Positions 35,918 through 47,083 of a DNA stretch of 64,000 nt are shown piece by piece. Origin of the DNA: Arthrinium phaeospermum (lineage: Eukaryota > Ascomycota > Sordariomycetes > Amphisphaeriales > Apiosporaceae); assembly GCA_006503535.1 (NCBI GenBank), contig QYRS01000002.1, positions 3,038,001 to 3,102,000 on the forward strand. The letters are read 5' to 3'. A program made the translations under genes and the position numbers. Position 1 is the first letter of the stretch, and every line of letters begins with the position of its first letter. The notes below the pieces were generated by a model that did no database searches, had not been told where the DNA came from, and was given only the letters and a program-made list of their open reading frames with translations.

Positions 35918-36775
35918 ATGGCTACCCAAGCCAAGCAGCCCCCAAAGGGCATCTTGAAGAAGACCAAACCTACCACTGAACCCACACCAGAGGAACCGGA
36001 CGCTGCTATCAAAGCTCGCAATCTTGCGATACATCACGCAAACATCATACACGACCGCCGACAGATGTCCGACGCAATTTCCGATTCCGTCATCGACTTG
36101 TCCAAGCTGCCTAGTGGGTCGGCCTCGTCGCCGCCGCCGAGCGCCGCCGCGCCGAGCGACGACGACGCCGCAACCTTCACATCGCAGATCCGGCTCTTTC
36201 AGCCCTCCGACTACGAAGACCTGATCGAAGAGCGCAACTGCCTGGGGAAGTGCGGCTACGTGCTTTGCCCCAAGCCGCGCATCAAGGTGAACCAGACGGG
36301 CGAGTTCAAGCTGGTCAACTTTGGGCGGAAAGACTTTGCCATTGTCCCCAAAAAGGAGATGGAGAGGTGGTGTTCGCAGACCTGCGCAAGGAGAGCCATG
36401 TACATCAAGGTGCAGCTAAACGAGACGGCCGCCTGGGAACGGGCCGGTATCGAGGGTATTCAGATCGAGCTGTATCAGGAGCCGGGCAGCAGCAAGACTG
36501 GAAAGAAATCAAGCGACCCTGCTGAAGATATCACCAGAGACTTGCGGGCACTTAAGCTAGAAGCGGATCGCAAAGCAGCCAGCGATGCAAGGGAACTTGC
36601 GCTGGAGAGAGGTGACACCGGTGATAAGACAAAAATGCGACGGGTCGCTGTCAACGTGAAGGAGAAGGATGTCTCAGAGGCCCCAGCAGAGCCTTCGCTC
36701 GATCAGAACGAAGATGGCCATCTACTTCTTGAGGGATACAAACCAAAGTACGACCAAAAAGACCGTGTGTCATGA
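35918..36775 (+). CDS. rtr1: RNA polymerase II CTD phosphatase Rtr1/RPAP2 homologue
   Basis: Rtr1/RPAP2 proteins remove phosphate from Ser5 of the Pol II C-terminal domain and help assemble or import the polymerase. This is a single uninterrupted exon of 285 residues. The zinc site is visible: Cys112-x4-Cys117 (CGYVLC) and Cys152-x3-Cys156 (CSQTC). The last ligand is Cys, as in metazoan RPAP2, where yeast has His. The domain continues with YIKVQLNETAAWERAG. The N terminus is a basic, Pro-rich leader with a low-complexity Ser/Pro/Ala patch at about 66-86. The charged tail contains DITRDLRALKLEADRKA and ends KPKYDQKDRVS. ATG 35918 is the first in frame. Confidence 0.93.
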   Translation: MATQAKQPPKGILKKTKPTTEPTPEEPDAAIKARNLAIHHANIIHDRRQMSDAISDSVIDLSKLPSGSASSPPPSAAAPSDDDAATFTSQIRLFQPSDYEDLIEERNCLGKCGYVLCPKPRIKVNQTGEFKLVNFGRKDFAIVPKKEMERWCSQTCARRAMYIKVQLNETAAWERAGIEGIQIELYQEPGSSKTGKKSSDPAEDITRDLRALKLEADRKAASDARELALERGDTGDKTKMRRVAVNVKEKDVSEAPAEPSLDQNEDGHLLLEGYKPKYDQKDRVS

Positions 36776-37886
36776 CATGACCCGCTCGAAATTAATGAGA
36801 GAGGAGTTGAACACAGCTTGCCCACTGCAGTGTTTGGTACTCTACACAGTCTGGACATAGTAAGTCAATCTGCAACTCACACTCTCGCTTGGCTGATCTC
36901 AGTGCTCAAACTTCAACATATGCTGTATTCTTGTCGAGTTCCTTGCATGGAGTAGCTGTGCAATCGCCATCCCTTCTTGACCCCTCCACCCTCTCTATAA
37001 GTCCTTCAAATTGTCGTGTATACGAATGATCAAGTAAGTTTGATGGTAGGCATACAGAAATTATGCTAAAAACATCTTCTCTGTGGACAGCTTGGAGGAC
37101 CCTTGATTGTTTACTTCGACGTGGAGAATATGACAGCCATAACCCTCGATATCTGCTGTCGCCAACTGGTCTTTATATGGCCAGTCTTTGCTTGATCACA
37201 CACGATGTAGACATCATACTAAGAGATAGGCAATTTCTACTTCCGCATGGAGAGAACCTGCTTGAATCATTTTTTTTTTCAACATCGGGCGGCTACCCTA
37301 GTGTGCTAGTCCAATAAATGGCATATGAAATTTGTCTATTATCAAGTCTACATGCTGCTTCTATTCGCGTGCTGCCTATGCATTATGCGTGTAGAATTCA
37401 AATATGCATATCCAACGTAGAGTTTTTGGACCAGAGATCTTGGCCAGTTAGCGTTCGGCACAATAGTCAATATTCCGGCCCCAGCGTTCACATGAATTGC
37501 ATTTGGAAACGATGCAGCGAGTAGGTATCCCTTGGTGCATTCGGGTGTGGAAGAACGCCAGGCATATTCGCATAGTGGCGTAGCCAAGGACATCGTGGTA
37601 GTGGGTACTTATTTAGCAAGGTCAACGTGACAATCACAAACGGGAACAGGGAATAAATGGCAATCAACCGTCCTCCCCAGAGTAATTCTGGGGGATCGGG
37701 GACACCTAGTTGGGAGATGATCTTGTCTTTTGCAGATCTAAAATGTACTCACTATCGTCCATAGAGACGCCATGCAGCCGTGAGAGTAAGCCGTGAGACC
37801 AATAATGCCAGTTGCCCAAATCAAACATTCCATATGTCCGTTGCGTCGTACCGCATTCACCATTTTCCCCCTTCCATAATAAAGGC
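36776..37886. other. Convergent intergenic region, rtr1 to eS17
   Basis: Contains the 3' flanks of both genes and a T9 run at about 37270. I see no gene here. Confidence 0.5.
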
Positions 37887-38503
37887 TTAACGAGCCTGAC
37901 GGTCACCGAAGCGGCGGGGGCGCTCGGCAGTCTGTTGCTGGGTAACAGGGACAACGTTGACGGGGATGGCATCGAACTAGATAGGAAAAATATTAGCCAA
38001 AGAGGCAATTGTGCGCGCAATGATGGCAGAAAACGTACGCCGAGGTGCTTCAGCAGGTCCTTGGTCTCGCCATCGATGTCGAGTTGGCCGTTGTCAGAGT
38101 TCTGAGCGAAGTCGAGGGCGGAGACCTCGGGGACGTATTGATCCTTGCGCTCACGCTCCTCTTCCTGGAGCTTGAAGGAGATACCGCGGACCGGGCCACG
38201 CTGGATACGCTTCATCAAGTGTGTGGTGTAGCCGGCACTTTAAGGAATTGATTAGCGAGTGTTCGTATGTCGTATCTTGTCGTGTCGGAACTTCTTACAT
38301 CTTGTTGCGGAGGCGCTTGGAGGCAATCACAGCGATCTCATCGCAGACACGCTTGTTGCTACATTTTGTTTTAGTATTTTTCTTCCATCCACGATAGCTG
38401 CGCGAGTGCCTTACCACTCGAAGTCCAGAGTCAGGCGGGGGTAGAAGCGCTCAATGATGACCTTGGCGGACTTCTTCACGGTCTTAGTTCGGACGCGACC
38501 CAT
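37887..38503 (-). CDS. rps17: 40S ribosomal protein eS17 (Rps17)
   Basis: A structural protein of the cytosolic small ribosomal subunit. Four exons (38503-38415, 38358-38299, 38237-38039, 37976-37887) join in phase to 438 nt, 145 residues, the usual fungal length. The start [20 protein letters not shown] is diagnostic. It continues through [40 protein letters not shown] and [10 protein letters not shown], and ends with the short basic tail [11 protein letters not shown]. Introns are 55, 61 and 62 bp with canonical GT and AG ends. Multiple introns near the 5' end are typical of fungal ribosomal protein genes. Confidence 0.97.
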
Positions 38504-39027
38504 TTTGGCGGTGTTGGCTGAGGATTGTGGGAGTCGGTGGTGTGGTTGGTTGGGCTGGCGATGTTGAAGATGGAAGTTCGTCAAACTTTGTGTAAGTAAA
38601 TTGAATCTCTCTGGTGTTGTGTGCCAGTATCTGTGAAGTGGGGACCGGATAAGATAAGGACTTAAACCAGCATTGTGTGTGAATAGAGGGAAGTGGGTCC
38701 ATGGGGCAGGTGTGTGGCTGACCCTAGTACTGTCATGAGCCACAGCCTAGGTACCTAGCCACATGTAATAATCCAATAATCTTGCACCCATTAGTCCACC
38801 AAGACGATGATGTAAATCCTTTCGATGTTCCTCGGCTTATACGATAGTCTGCACAAGAGATCGATTGACGAGGTTTATATCTATCATATCTACACTCCAG
38901 GAGTTCCCATTTCCTTAGTAGTTACACAGTTACTTTACAAATGATACACCACAGTGACCATCAGATGATGCCACCCCTTAGTTGCAAAAGCGTGATCAGA
39001 GATGTCGATTCATTATTCTGGATAATC
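38504..39027. other. Intergenic region, eS17 promoter and mrp51 3' flank
   Basis: Presumed promoter of the ribosomal protein gene. Contains a CCTAGGTACCTAG palindrome near 38746-38758. No gene seen. Confidence 0.5.
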
Positions 39028-40503
39028 TTAGGAATCCCTAAGACCAGGGCCACCCAGGCCGTAGTTAGGAGCACTGCCGAATCTTCTGTTGGGCATGAAC
39101 TTCCGCTCTCCTGAAGGCATCTGGTATTTCGCGCTTGGCTGCGATGCTTCTTTGACGGCACCTGCAAATGTATCGCATTCTCCCACTGTTTCCTTTTGTA
39201 CTGTGTCTGCTTCTGGATCGCGGTCCAGTAGCCTCAGTTGAACCTTGCCTGTCGCATCCACATTCGCCGTCTGGACTTGTACATAGACCTTGGAGCCACC
39301 TGGTTGGCTGGGATCAAATTCATTGAGCCCGGGTATGGCGTCGCGACTACCCACGGCGCTCAAGTCATTCCGGCGTCTGTTACTGAACGATGTCTCGGTC
39401 GAGGGGATGTTGCCGATGAAACCATTAACACCGATCTTGGGATTTTGGTTGGTCACGCCGAACCTAGGCGTCACAATTCTAGCCTTGATGGAGGCGTGCT
39501 TATGCTGCGGGCCATAAATCGGGTGGTTCTCCATGAAGTTTTGCGTACGCAAGTATGAAAGACCAGCTGATGGATGAGTGATAGGTGGCCCATTAGAAGC
39601 GTACGGGCTGTCCCGATACAGATCATACTTCTTGTCCGGCATGTAATGCCCAAGCATACCTGGCGCCAGGGCCGAGTCGGCGTTGCTAACAGGGGCCAGG
39701 TCCAGGAATCGGCTAACAAGGTTGAAAAGCTCGTGGCGATCTCCACGGAGTCCTCGGGTATACTCCAGAAGTTCCTCCTCGGTGATGTCTTCTGCCTTTA
39801 CAGCTGGGATGGCGTTTGTAGGAGTGTTGAGATCCTGCTCCGAGATGGCACTGTTGCGGTCTGCCGTTTTCTCGGCCGCCAAACGCTCTCGCAGGAACTG
39901 GCGGAACTCGGACCGCCGTGCACGTACGCTCTTGGAGATATAGCGATCAAACTCCCCATCTGTCATGCCTGCGAGCCACGGCCCACCGAACTTCCATCTC
40001 AAATTGAGAGGATCACCGTCGTTTCTCGACACCTTCGCTAAACCATTGAGATTTGAAGGCGCAGGAGTAGTGAAGTCCCGACCCTCTTCAAACACTGAGA
40101 TAAGGGTTTGGTTTCCCTGTATGTCTCTGGGCACTGGAACCGAAAAGCTCATATTCATTTCGCGGAACTTTTCGAGGGTGATTGTATGGTCGGAGGCGGA
40201 CTGGAAGTCGGTGACATGTTCGATCGAGTCGACCTTCTTAACTCGCACCAATGGAAAAGTAGACTTTGTGGTTGTTTTCAGAGGCAGCGGGCGCTTGAAA
40301 CCCCAGTCGCCCACCATGCGAGATGTCGAGGGTGTTGTCACGGTAAGATGCGTAGGAAAAGCTGCCGTGGCCGTCTCGGATTTGTGTTTTGTCGCTTGCG
40401 ACATATCTCCAGGCGGGGGCGCAATTGGCGAAGGCATTGAGAACAACCGCGAAGAGCGAAGGAGGGCAGCTCCCGGGGAGACCGCCCGTTGTGTGGACGC
40501 CAT
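39028..40503 (-). CDS. mrp51: Mitochondrial small-subunit ribosomal protein Mrp51 (bS1m)
   Basis: Mrp51 is a fungal mitoribosomal protein linked to recognition of mitochondrial mRNA leaders. This is one uninterrupted exon of 491 residues. The N terminus (MASTQRAVSPGAALLRSSRL) is rich in Arg, Ser and Ala and lacks acidic residues, fitting a mitochondrial presequence. Conserved family text includes GDWGFKRPLPLKTTTKSTFP, FREMNMSFSVPVP, THPSAGLSYLRTQNFMENHP and ARIVTPRFGVTNQNPKIGVN (GFIGNIPS follows). It ends in a Gly-rich tail (NYGLGGPGLRDS). ATG 40503 precedes the presequence directly. Confidence 0.93.
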   Translation of the reverse strand: MASTQRAVSPGAALLRSSRLFSMPSPIAPPPGDMSQATKHKSETATAAFPTHLTVTTPSTSRMVGDWGFKRPLPLKTTTKSTFPLVRVKKVDSIEHVTDFQSASDHTITLEKFREMNMSFSVPVPRDIQGNQTLISVFEEGRDFTTPAPSNLNGLAKVSRNDGDPLNLRWKFGGPWLAGMTDGEFDRYISKSVRARRSEFRQFLRERLAAEKTADRNSAISEQDLNTPTNAIPAVKAEDITEEELLEYTRGLRGDRHELFNLVSRFLDLAPVSNADSALAPGMLGHYMPDKKYDLYRDSPYASNGPPITHPSAGLSYLRTQNFMENHPIYGPQHKHASIKARIVTPRFGVTNQNPKIGVNGFIGNIPSTETSFSNRRRNDLSAVGSRDAIPGLNEFDPSQPGGSKVYVQVQTANVDATGKVQLRLLDRDPEADTVQKETVGECDTFAGAVKEASQPSAKYQMPSGERKFMPNRRFGSAPNYGLGGPGLRDS

Positions 40504-42803
40504 TGTCGGCCAAAAGGGTTCAATGGCAGGAACCTCTCAACGATGCTGTGGTCTCGCGACAGAAATTCTGATTGAGCTTCGCACTGGTTTTGGATCGGCT
40601 TGATGCTTGGCGGCGGGCGCCGCAACGGACCTTAATCCGCCAGCTGGCTTCCAGGTTTTGACAGCCGGTCGGTCTCCTGTGTAAGTGCCTACAGATACAG
40701 AACTTACCTACAACCTACAAGGCGTATGACTTCAACTTTTGAAATTCGCTACATCAACTTAGGTGCATGGCTCGTAATCAATCGAGGCATCTCTACAAGA
40801 CGTTTCAAAGATTTCCAGGAAAGTGCTGACGCTCTGTTAAGTACACCGGCACATTTTCTTCTAGAGACCGCAACAAGCCATTTTTACCTCCCGGACTATC
40901 GACTAATATGTCCTCCGTAAACAAATCAAGGGAGACTCCTAGTTGACCTGCCCTCTGTTATGTCGCTTTCATGCACATAAACACAGCACCTATAACATGC
41001 ATTCTCTGTAATTTTCAAGGAGCCCGTACGACGACAGTCACCCTTCGGAATATTGACATCGGTATTTGACGGTGGGCGTCTTCCAGTCGTTGAATAAACA
41101 TTGTCCTTCCCCGCTCTGTTGACAATCCCAGGATACATGATACAGGCTCTAGTCAAACAGCACTCTCGTGGCTGGCGTGTTGTTCGAAGAAGAAGACAGT
41201 GACTTGCACATGGGTAACTACTATCCAGACTCGTTTTACACTATTACAACACATTCAGCTCACAATGACGTGCGGGTAGCCAGCCCTCTGCTGATGCGTG
41301 TTGCGCCAGAAACGTATACTCCTAGCTTTAAATAGCATTGTCTGTTCTCGAGGTGACTCAGTATTTATAGACTACATGAACACCATGAATTTGACCGCTG
41401 GGAGGGCAGAAATGGCCATCGAGAGCATATACAACCCTAAAGACTTCCTACTGGGCCACGAGACTATACATCTCCTCTGGGTCTACCCCTGACGGAGACC
41501 ACGCCCTTAAATGCAGTCTCTAGACGGCAAGGTAGTTAGTTTGAACTGGGTTATCCCTTTTTCTCAGGTGCATCTGAGGTAGCTGAGTATGTATGCAGCA
41601 CTGGAACCCACACAGGCCATAACATTGGGAATTCATTCCGAGATGGGATGAAGATTCAATCCTGGCGGCCTGGACAGATGCACACTGTGGATAATGGTAC
41701 CATATAGCAGTGGAAGGAGTCATAGTGGCATTGACTATTCAAATGGTAGATCAGCGTATAAATAAATGCCATTGAATCACAAGGGAGAGCCGCGAGTACT
41801 CGAAAAGGGGCCATATCACCAGCGCTAACTCGGCCATCACGAAGCAGCTTTCCACAACCAGCCAGCTACTCAGCTACAGCTGCTGCTTATTCCAGTGCCG
41901 GCGGTGACGACGGTTGGAGATGAGCAAGAAGTTCTAGCAGTCTCTGAGAAGACAGTGGTTTGTGCCAGCCAAAGCAGGAGATCTGCGTGTTACCACTGTC
42001 GCCACTGCCGTCGGCTATGCGAGAAATAGTAGGCGGTGATATACATCTAGTAGCCAGGGTAGTGATGCAGCAGATACCCAGGCAGTGCTCTGTAATAAGA
42101 GGACACCAAATGTATAATACTTTCCAATTTTAGGTATGCGCCGATGCAGGGCAATAGCAATAGATAGATACAGGCGTCTTCACCATCCAGCCGACACTGG
42201 CTGTTATCCAATAAGATGAGCTTTTGGCACCTTTGACAGATGACAGTTCGCTCTCGAACGAGGGGATACCCGGAACAAACGACGTCCATGCATGCTCGAG
42301 TTATTAACTTCGTACCGCCAGCGCGATAAGGTTGCCCTAGCGAGTTTCGTCGGCGAAGATCTATCTCAATTGAGCATCGCAGGATCCCTGAAACCTCCGC
42401 CCACGTCCGCCCGTCATAGTTGCAGCGACTCCACCTGATATACCACGACCGAGGCCTGGCTGCTTGCTGACGTTCGGCGGTAGTATCCGGCCAAGCCAAC
42501 ATGGCTAGATTGCGGTCGATGGAATTTAAAGCAACCGGCCATCATCGTCATGATCACGATCAAAATGAGAAGCTTGCCTCCAACAGTTTCTCTGACGAGG
42601 GCACAGGGCTTCTTCTCTCCCAGCCCCTTCCTAAAGTAAATTCACCGGACGTACGACATAGAAAAAGTCACTTACAGGCCGCCTAAGCAACCGGAAGCAG
42701 GCACCATATATACAAACCCAATATTGTGCGCCCGCACTGCTCTCCCCCTCTCTCGTTTTCTCTTACCAGGAGCGCCATTCCGCAAGACCGCCCTCCCGGA
42801 AAT
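40504..42803. other. Gene-free stretch of 2.3 kb
   Basis: Upstream flank of mrp51 and of the small secreted protein. A 61-codon frame at 42501-42686 could be an upstream exon of the next gene but has no splice evidence strong enough to call. Nothing else seen. Confidence 0.45.
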
Positions 42804-43157
42804 ATGGTGGCCGTACCAATCCTCCAGACCATTCTGGCGGTCGCCGACTTCAGGCTGCGGGGATACTCGGATGCCAACTGCGGGATCATGGCCATCGAAG
42901 TCACCGATTTCGACAGTTTCGGCTGCCTGAAGCTGCCCGAGGGCGGCATGGCCTCGGTCAGCTTCGACAGCGGCAACTTCCAGTCGGGCAACGTGGCGGG
43001 CGAGCACTTCGTCACCGACGACTGCACCGGCCCCAGCGTGGGCCAGGCCAACTTCCTCGACGCGAACCACACCGTGCCGGATGGCCAGTGTGTCAATTCT
43101 ACCATGGCCCCGGATGCGAAGAAGTTCCGGTCCTTCTCGTACGTGACATATCGCTGA
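42804..43157 (+). CDS. Small secreted cysteine-containing protein (effector-like candidate)
   Basis: 117 residues, family not named with confidence. The first residues, MVAVPILQTILAVA, look like a short signal peptide with an Ala-x-Ala-type cleavage site before DFRLRGYSD. The mature part has four Cys (in DANCGI, FGCLKL, DDCTGP, GQCVNS), enough for two disulfides, and an Asn-glycosylation sequon (NHT). Codons are GC-rich, unlike the flanks, which supports real coding. The overall pattern (signal peptide, R-x-R-GYSD-x-NC start, evenly spaced Cys) resembles small secreted proteins of ascomycetes. An upstream in-frame ATG at 42726 would bury the signal peptide, so 42804 is preferred. The opposite strand is also open (42672-43466) but reads like an antisense shadow. 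Confidence 0.6.
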   Translation: MVAVPILQTILAVADFRLRGYSDANCGIMAIEVTDFDSFGCLKLPEGGMASVSFDSGNFQSGNVAGEHFVTDDCTGPSVGQANFLDANHTVPDGQCVNSTMAPDAKKFRSFSYVTYR

Positions 43158-43796
43158 GGCGTGCGCGAGAAGCGTCGCTGTTCTTGTGTTACCGGGCTGT
43201 ATATTGAGAACGCCTACTGTCTCGATCCACCGAGCTTGAGAGACGGGAGGTAGCCACCCACGCCCAGGAGCTAGAAAGTCTCCCGGGGAAGCAGATCTCA
43301 ATGCGTTAGCAGACGCCTGGAAAGTCAATTGGAGTAGCCGGAAAGTGGTGGTTCTTGGTGCGACATGCGTATCCGTTGCACCGGGTGTGAGCAATGCCAG
43401 TGAAATCAACACACTGACAAGCCATACCTCTTCTACTTGTATATTCATGCCGGGGACTAGATGCATTATGGGGGGGGGGGGGGGGGGGGGGGGGTTGATC
43501 TGGGCATTTTCGCGAAGGACAAAGTCATTTTATTAGTTGTCGAACTACAGCAAGCAATGGTTTACCCAGCAGATGGTTTTCAGCCGATACTTCATTGTAG
43601 TTGTAGTCTATATGACCGCAATCACTTGATTCCCTGTCAGAATACTGACCAAGCTATACTTCATGATAGAGGCTTTTGGTTTGTTTATGGTCGAATTACA
43701 GCACTTGGACGGTGAGCGGACTACTCATAGATATAGACTGTCATAACGACCGAGGTGGTCAGATGTTCCTACATTGCCACTCAATCATAGATTGAT
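43158..43796. other. Intergenic region with a 25-nt poly(G) run
   Basis: Between the small secreted protein and tRNA-Asn. Apart from the G run at 43470-43494, no feature is seen. Confidence 0.5.
43470..43494. repeat. Poly(G) run, 25 nt
   Basis: Uninterrupted G25, the longest homopolymer in the window. Its length in the genome may differ from what is assembled. Confidence 0.9.
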
Positions 43797-43897
43797 TCTT
43801 CCGTGGCGCAATTGGCTAGCGCGTCCGACTGTTATGCTCCCTGTTCGCAGGGGCTACAGCAATCGGGAGGTTGACAGTTCAAGCCTGTCCGGGAGAG
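43797..43897 (+). tRNA. tRNA-Asn (anticodon GUU) with a 27-nt intron
   Basis: A full cloverleaf can be drawn. The acceptor stem TCTTCCG (43797-43803) pairs with CGGGAGA (43890-43896), with discriminator G 43897. The D stem is GCGC/GCGC around loop AATTGGCTA. The anticodon stem TCCGA (43824-43828) pairs with TCGGG (43863-43867), closing with one G-U pair. The loop is CT-GTT-A plus A after splicing. The variable loop is AGGTT, and the T arm GACAG-TTCAAGC-CTGTC is perfect. The intron 43835-43861 lies at the canonical position after base 37. A T5 Pol III terminator follows at 43914-43918. CCA is not encoded. Confidence 0.9.
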
Positions 43898-43913
43898 GAA
43901 TATTAGATATCAC

Positions 43914-43918
43914 TTTTT
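43914..43918 (+). terminator. RNA polymerase III T5 terminator
   Basis: A run of five T, 17 nt after the tRNA-Asn 3' end. Confidence 0.7.
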
Positions 43919-44807
43919 GTAGTTTTCAATAACTTATTGATCAAACCCGGTCTTGAAGTCTCCCTGCTTACTGAGGTAATGTCGGTATAGTCTTATGCAC
44001 ATTGCCCACTCCCACGAAAAATGTTACACACCGAGACAGGTGATAGGCTTGCCGAAGATCTCTTTGTTTCCTTATTGGAATCCAGGCATTTCGCGTTGGC
44101 CTATTGAATGCCAGGTACTGATTACATCATGCCAGCTGCATCCACTCTCGGCGCTGCTGAGGCACCCAAGGGCCCCCTGTCTGATCTTCGGGGCATCTCC
44201 CACCGTGCGGCTCAATAAGAATCGCCGTCGCATGACAAACAGTAAGCACAAGAAACTGCCAGTACACACATTGATTGTATCCGCACATATATGGAAGTTC
44301 AGGCACCGTGTGCCATGGTTGCAATACTGAAGTCCGTATTGTACAAGGACATGCGCCGTCAGCTCTTATTGTCGATCTCGCAATGGATCCATCAGACATG
44401 CAGTTTCTGTTACACAGCAGGCTAATCACTCCAGTACGACTCTGTAAATTTGTGTTTCCTTGACCTAGAAAGATCGGTGTAGAAGAGGTGGCCATAAGAC
44501 TGCACAAAACACGTAGCTTTGGTCTCATGCCTCTTGTAAATAGCACCTCCTCGATCCACCTAGCTCTAGGCAGGTGAGGCCAGGAATAATGAGGCATCAT
44601 TGCACGTCGCATGGTAGTCTATGCTTGAGGCGTCTTACCTGGCTTCAATTCCACTTGTGGAACCGCGATCACAATGTTACGGGCGGGCTAGGAAACAAAG
44701 GTGTCAAAAAGGAGGCTTGATAAGACCCAAGAAAGTTGATAGGTATCGACAATCATTCGTTGTAATATTAGTACATAATTTGGCGCCCAGCAGCAGGATG
44801 AGGCCAT
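43919..44807. other. Intergenic region after tRNA-Asn
   Basis: No supported gene; short overlapping frames only. Confidence 0.45.
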
Positions 44808-45494
44808 CTATAACAGACGCAGATACTCCGAGGATATTTTCGACTTCAGTACTAATGGAGGCGCCTTCGCATGGCCCTCTTCCACTTTGTCGTCTGAGAA
44901 ACTTGCTCCCGCTTCGTAGGTGAAGGAATCTTTTAAGTCGGCTAGTAGTTGGCTGATGCATGTCGGGTCGCCAATGGGTTCTGTCAACTTGAGGAAGCCG
45001 TGCTTGTTGATGTCGTGCGTAGGGTCCGAATGTGAGGCGAGCACAAGATAGACTTCCGTGACGTGCGTGAAGCTCTGCATCAGAACGTACTTGTTGTAGG
45101 TCTCCCAGGGGCGCCTGATGGCGGGATTGACGTGGTCCAGGGCAAGATTCTGTACTTCGGATATGTCTGTGACCAAGTCTGCAAAGTCTCGACAAGCATC
45201 ATCGTATCCCATGTAGGGAGGCCTTGGGAGGTAAAGGGTATCTATCGTCGGGTGGAAGTATATGCTCGGTTTGTGTGTGCGTGTGCCGAATAGGGTTTTG
45301 TATAGCCTCAGTGCTTCCTGTCTTGACTCTCGACATACATGGAAGACCGGGGGTGGTTCGGTTGTTGTTCTACAGCAGTCCTCGTCAGAATTGTAAGAGA
45401 CCTCCACGACTCGAGGCTGGCAGCTCAAGCGCCATATCTGCCACCTGATTTCTATAGGCAACGCCGAAAATAAATGAAATGACTGGCAAGACAT
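44808..45494 (-). CDS. 2EXR domain-containing protein
   Basis: Belongs to a large ascomycete family of unknown function, often present in many copies and named for two E-x-R motifs. From MSCQSFHLF it is 228 residues. The hallmark start is FHLFSALPIEIRWQIWRLSC, followed by RVVEVSY, then PPPVFHVCRESRQEALRLYK and IYFHPTIDTLYLP, the usual order for the family. A farther in-frame ATG at 45554 would add 20 residues of Ser/Pro-rich text; the shorter start fits the family better. Single exon with no transmembrane segment. No operon-like partner. Confidence 0.85.
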   Translation of the reverse strand: MSCQSFHLFSALPIEIRWQIWRLSCQPRVVEVSYNSDEDCCRTTTEPPPVFHVCRESRQEALRLYKTLFGTRTHKPSIYFHPTIDTLYLPRPPYMGYDDACRDFADLVTDISEVQNLALDHVNPAIRRPWETYNKYVLMQSFTHVTEVYLVLASHSDPTHDINKHGFLKLTEPIGDPTCISQLLADLKDSFTYEAGASFSDDKVEEGHAKAPPLVLKSKISSEYLRLL

Positions 45495-47083
45495 GATTGT
45501 GACAGGAGGTGAGGAAGTGTTGATGGGGTTGAATGGAGATGTGATGGACAGCAAGTATTGTACAGAGAAGGAAAACAGGCTTGAGGTGACGATGAAAGCA
45601 GCGGCTGGTGTAAGTGGGCTGCAAGCTGGATATAAGGTTCCTGACTAGCTGAGTGCGCCGATGAGAGATGGGTGAAGCTATCCACCCTATTACACGTCAG
45701 ACCACATAGATATCCGTCTGTAGGGGTCGACCCTGGGTAATTTGGCAGATGCGCTGTCCGCAAAAAGAAAACAAATTCCTCCGCCTGGGTCGGGCCTGGG
45801 CAGCCTGGGAAGCCTGGGGTTGCCCGATGCCCAGCCCGCGCTATTCCAATCAAGACGTCGAAATGAAAAGGATTAGCTGGGCTCCTGGGCATTCGACTGA
45901 ACCTAGGGTCCTATGTAGACCATATGCAGACCCACTGACAAGACCAGGTTCGTGACGACAGGCGTCAATCATCGCGGCTGACGGCCGATACCAAGCCTGG
46001 CCCGTCGACACCTGAGCAATCGCCGAGAGTCGATACGAACTGCTCACTAGTAAACCCTAACACTCATTGACTGGCCTTTTTGTCGCGGTTGGTGCGACTG
46101 CATGGCAATATCTCAAACGCAGATTGAGGCCTGTCCTGGTGCCGGCAACCTCCAGAGATGAGTGGATGACACGGGTCAGAGTGAATTTGGGCTCTTTGGG
46201 CAGGGCGGAAGGCTGTCCCGCTGTTTGTAATTGGACCCCTTGAGCCCCTTGAGACCAAGCTTGAACGCAATATCCTCGTCACTTGGACTTCATGGAGAGG
46301 GAGATCTCCCATTTGATCCCACCCACACAGCTTTGGGGTGATCGTACGATTTCTCAGTCTGTGCCGGCATGAACACTGGGGTCGGTGACTTGGTGTGTGT
46401 GTGTGTGTGTGTGCTTTAAGATGGAATGCGAGCCCGCGTTTGCCAGTCAGGCAAGGCGGGACCCAGGCCAAGTCAACTGAACAAAGCCCAGAGCGTTCCG
46501 ATCGGGCGCAGCAGCGCGGTAGCAGCGTAGTATCACTGTAGCAGCGTGGTAGCAGGTGGTACAGCACTTTGCGATCATGCCACTTCCCCACTGTAAAATT
46601 TATGTGACTTCCTTCCACCTTCAAGGAACTCCCGAAATTTCCCTTGGTGCATGGCACTTTGCACCTAACCTTAGGCCAGATCTGGCAGCCCCTCTGGGAG
46701 CGGTTGGCGGGAGGCCCCTGGCGAACCACGTTTTCTTGTTATGTGCTAGCTCGAATTGACTGGGAAATCACGAATTTTCATGCTCTCCTCAGCTGGCCAG
46801 CTCTCGAAACCAACCATCCTCTCTGGCGCATTGAAGGCATCTCTATTCATAGATTTGTGGCTGAGGGCTGGAAAGAGTCGGCCCAGAATTAGACAAGGCG
46901 TCGGCCGGCAGTTTCTGTCACTTCCAACACTTCCAAGCCGCTGCAACTGAAGCCGTGTCTCTCCATCAATACGATTAACCTCACGGTTTTGCCCGGAGTT
47001 CGGTCCGTTGGTCCCCACCAACACCACCCCCCTTCTTTGGATCTACAAACCTGGTTACCTGAGCCTGGGTAGATGCAGGAGTG
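45495..47083. other. Divergent intergenic region (1.6 kb) before the queuine transferase
   Basis: Promoter space for the 2EXR gene and qtrt1. Holds a GT microsatellite (46393-46413) and short GTAGCAGCG repeats at about 46510-46557. The open frame on the minus strand at 46064-46729 crosses these repeats and is not believable. Confidence 0.5.
46393..46413. repeat. (GT)10 microsatellite
   Basis: About ten GT dinucleotides. Confidence 0.9.

Noticed and set aside
42672..43466. 264-codon open frame on the minus strand
   Set aside because: Antisense to the secreted-protein frame, rich in Val/Ala/Gly/Arg as expected from reading GC-rich codons backwards, and no domain seen.
46064..46729. 221-codon minus-strand open frame
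   Set aside because: Runs through a GT microsatellite and GTAGCAGCG repeats; composition follows the repeats.
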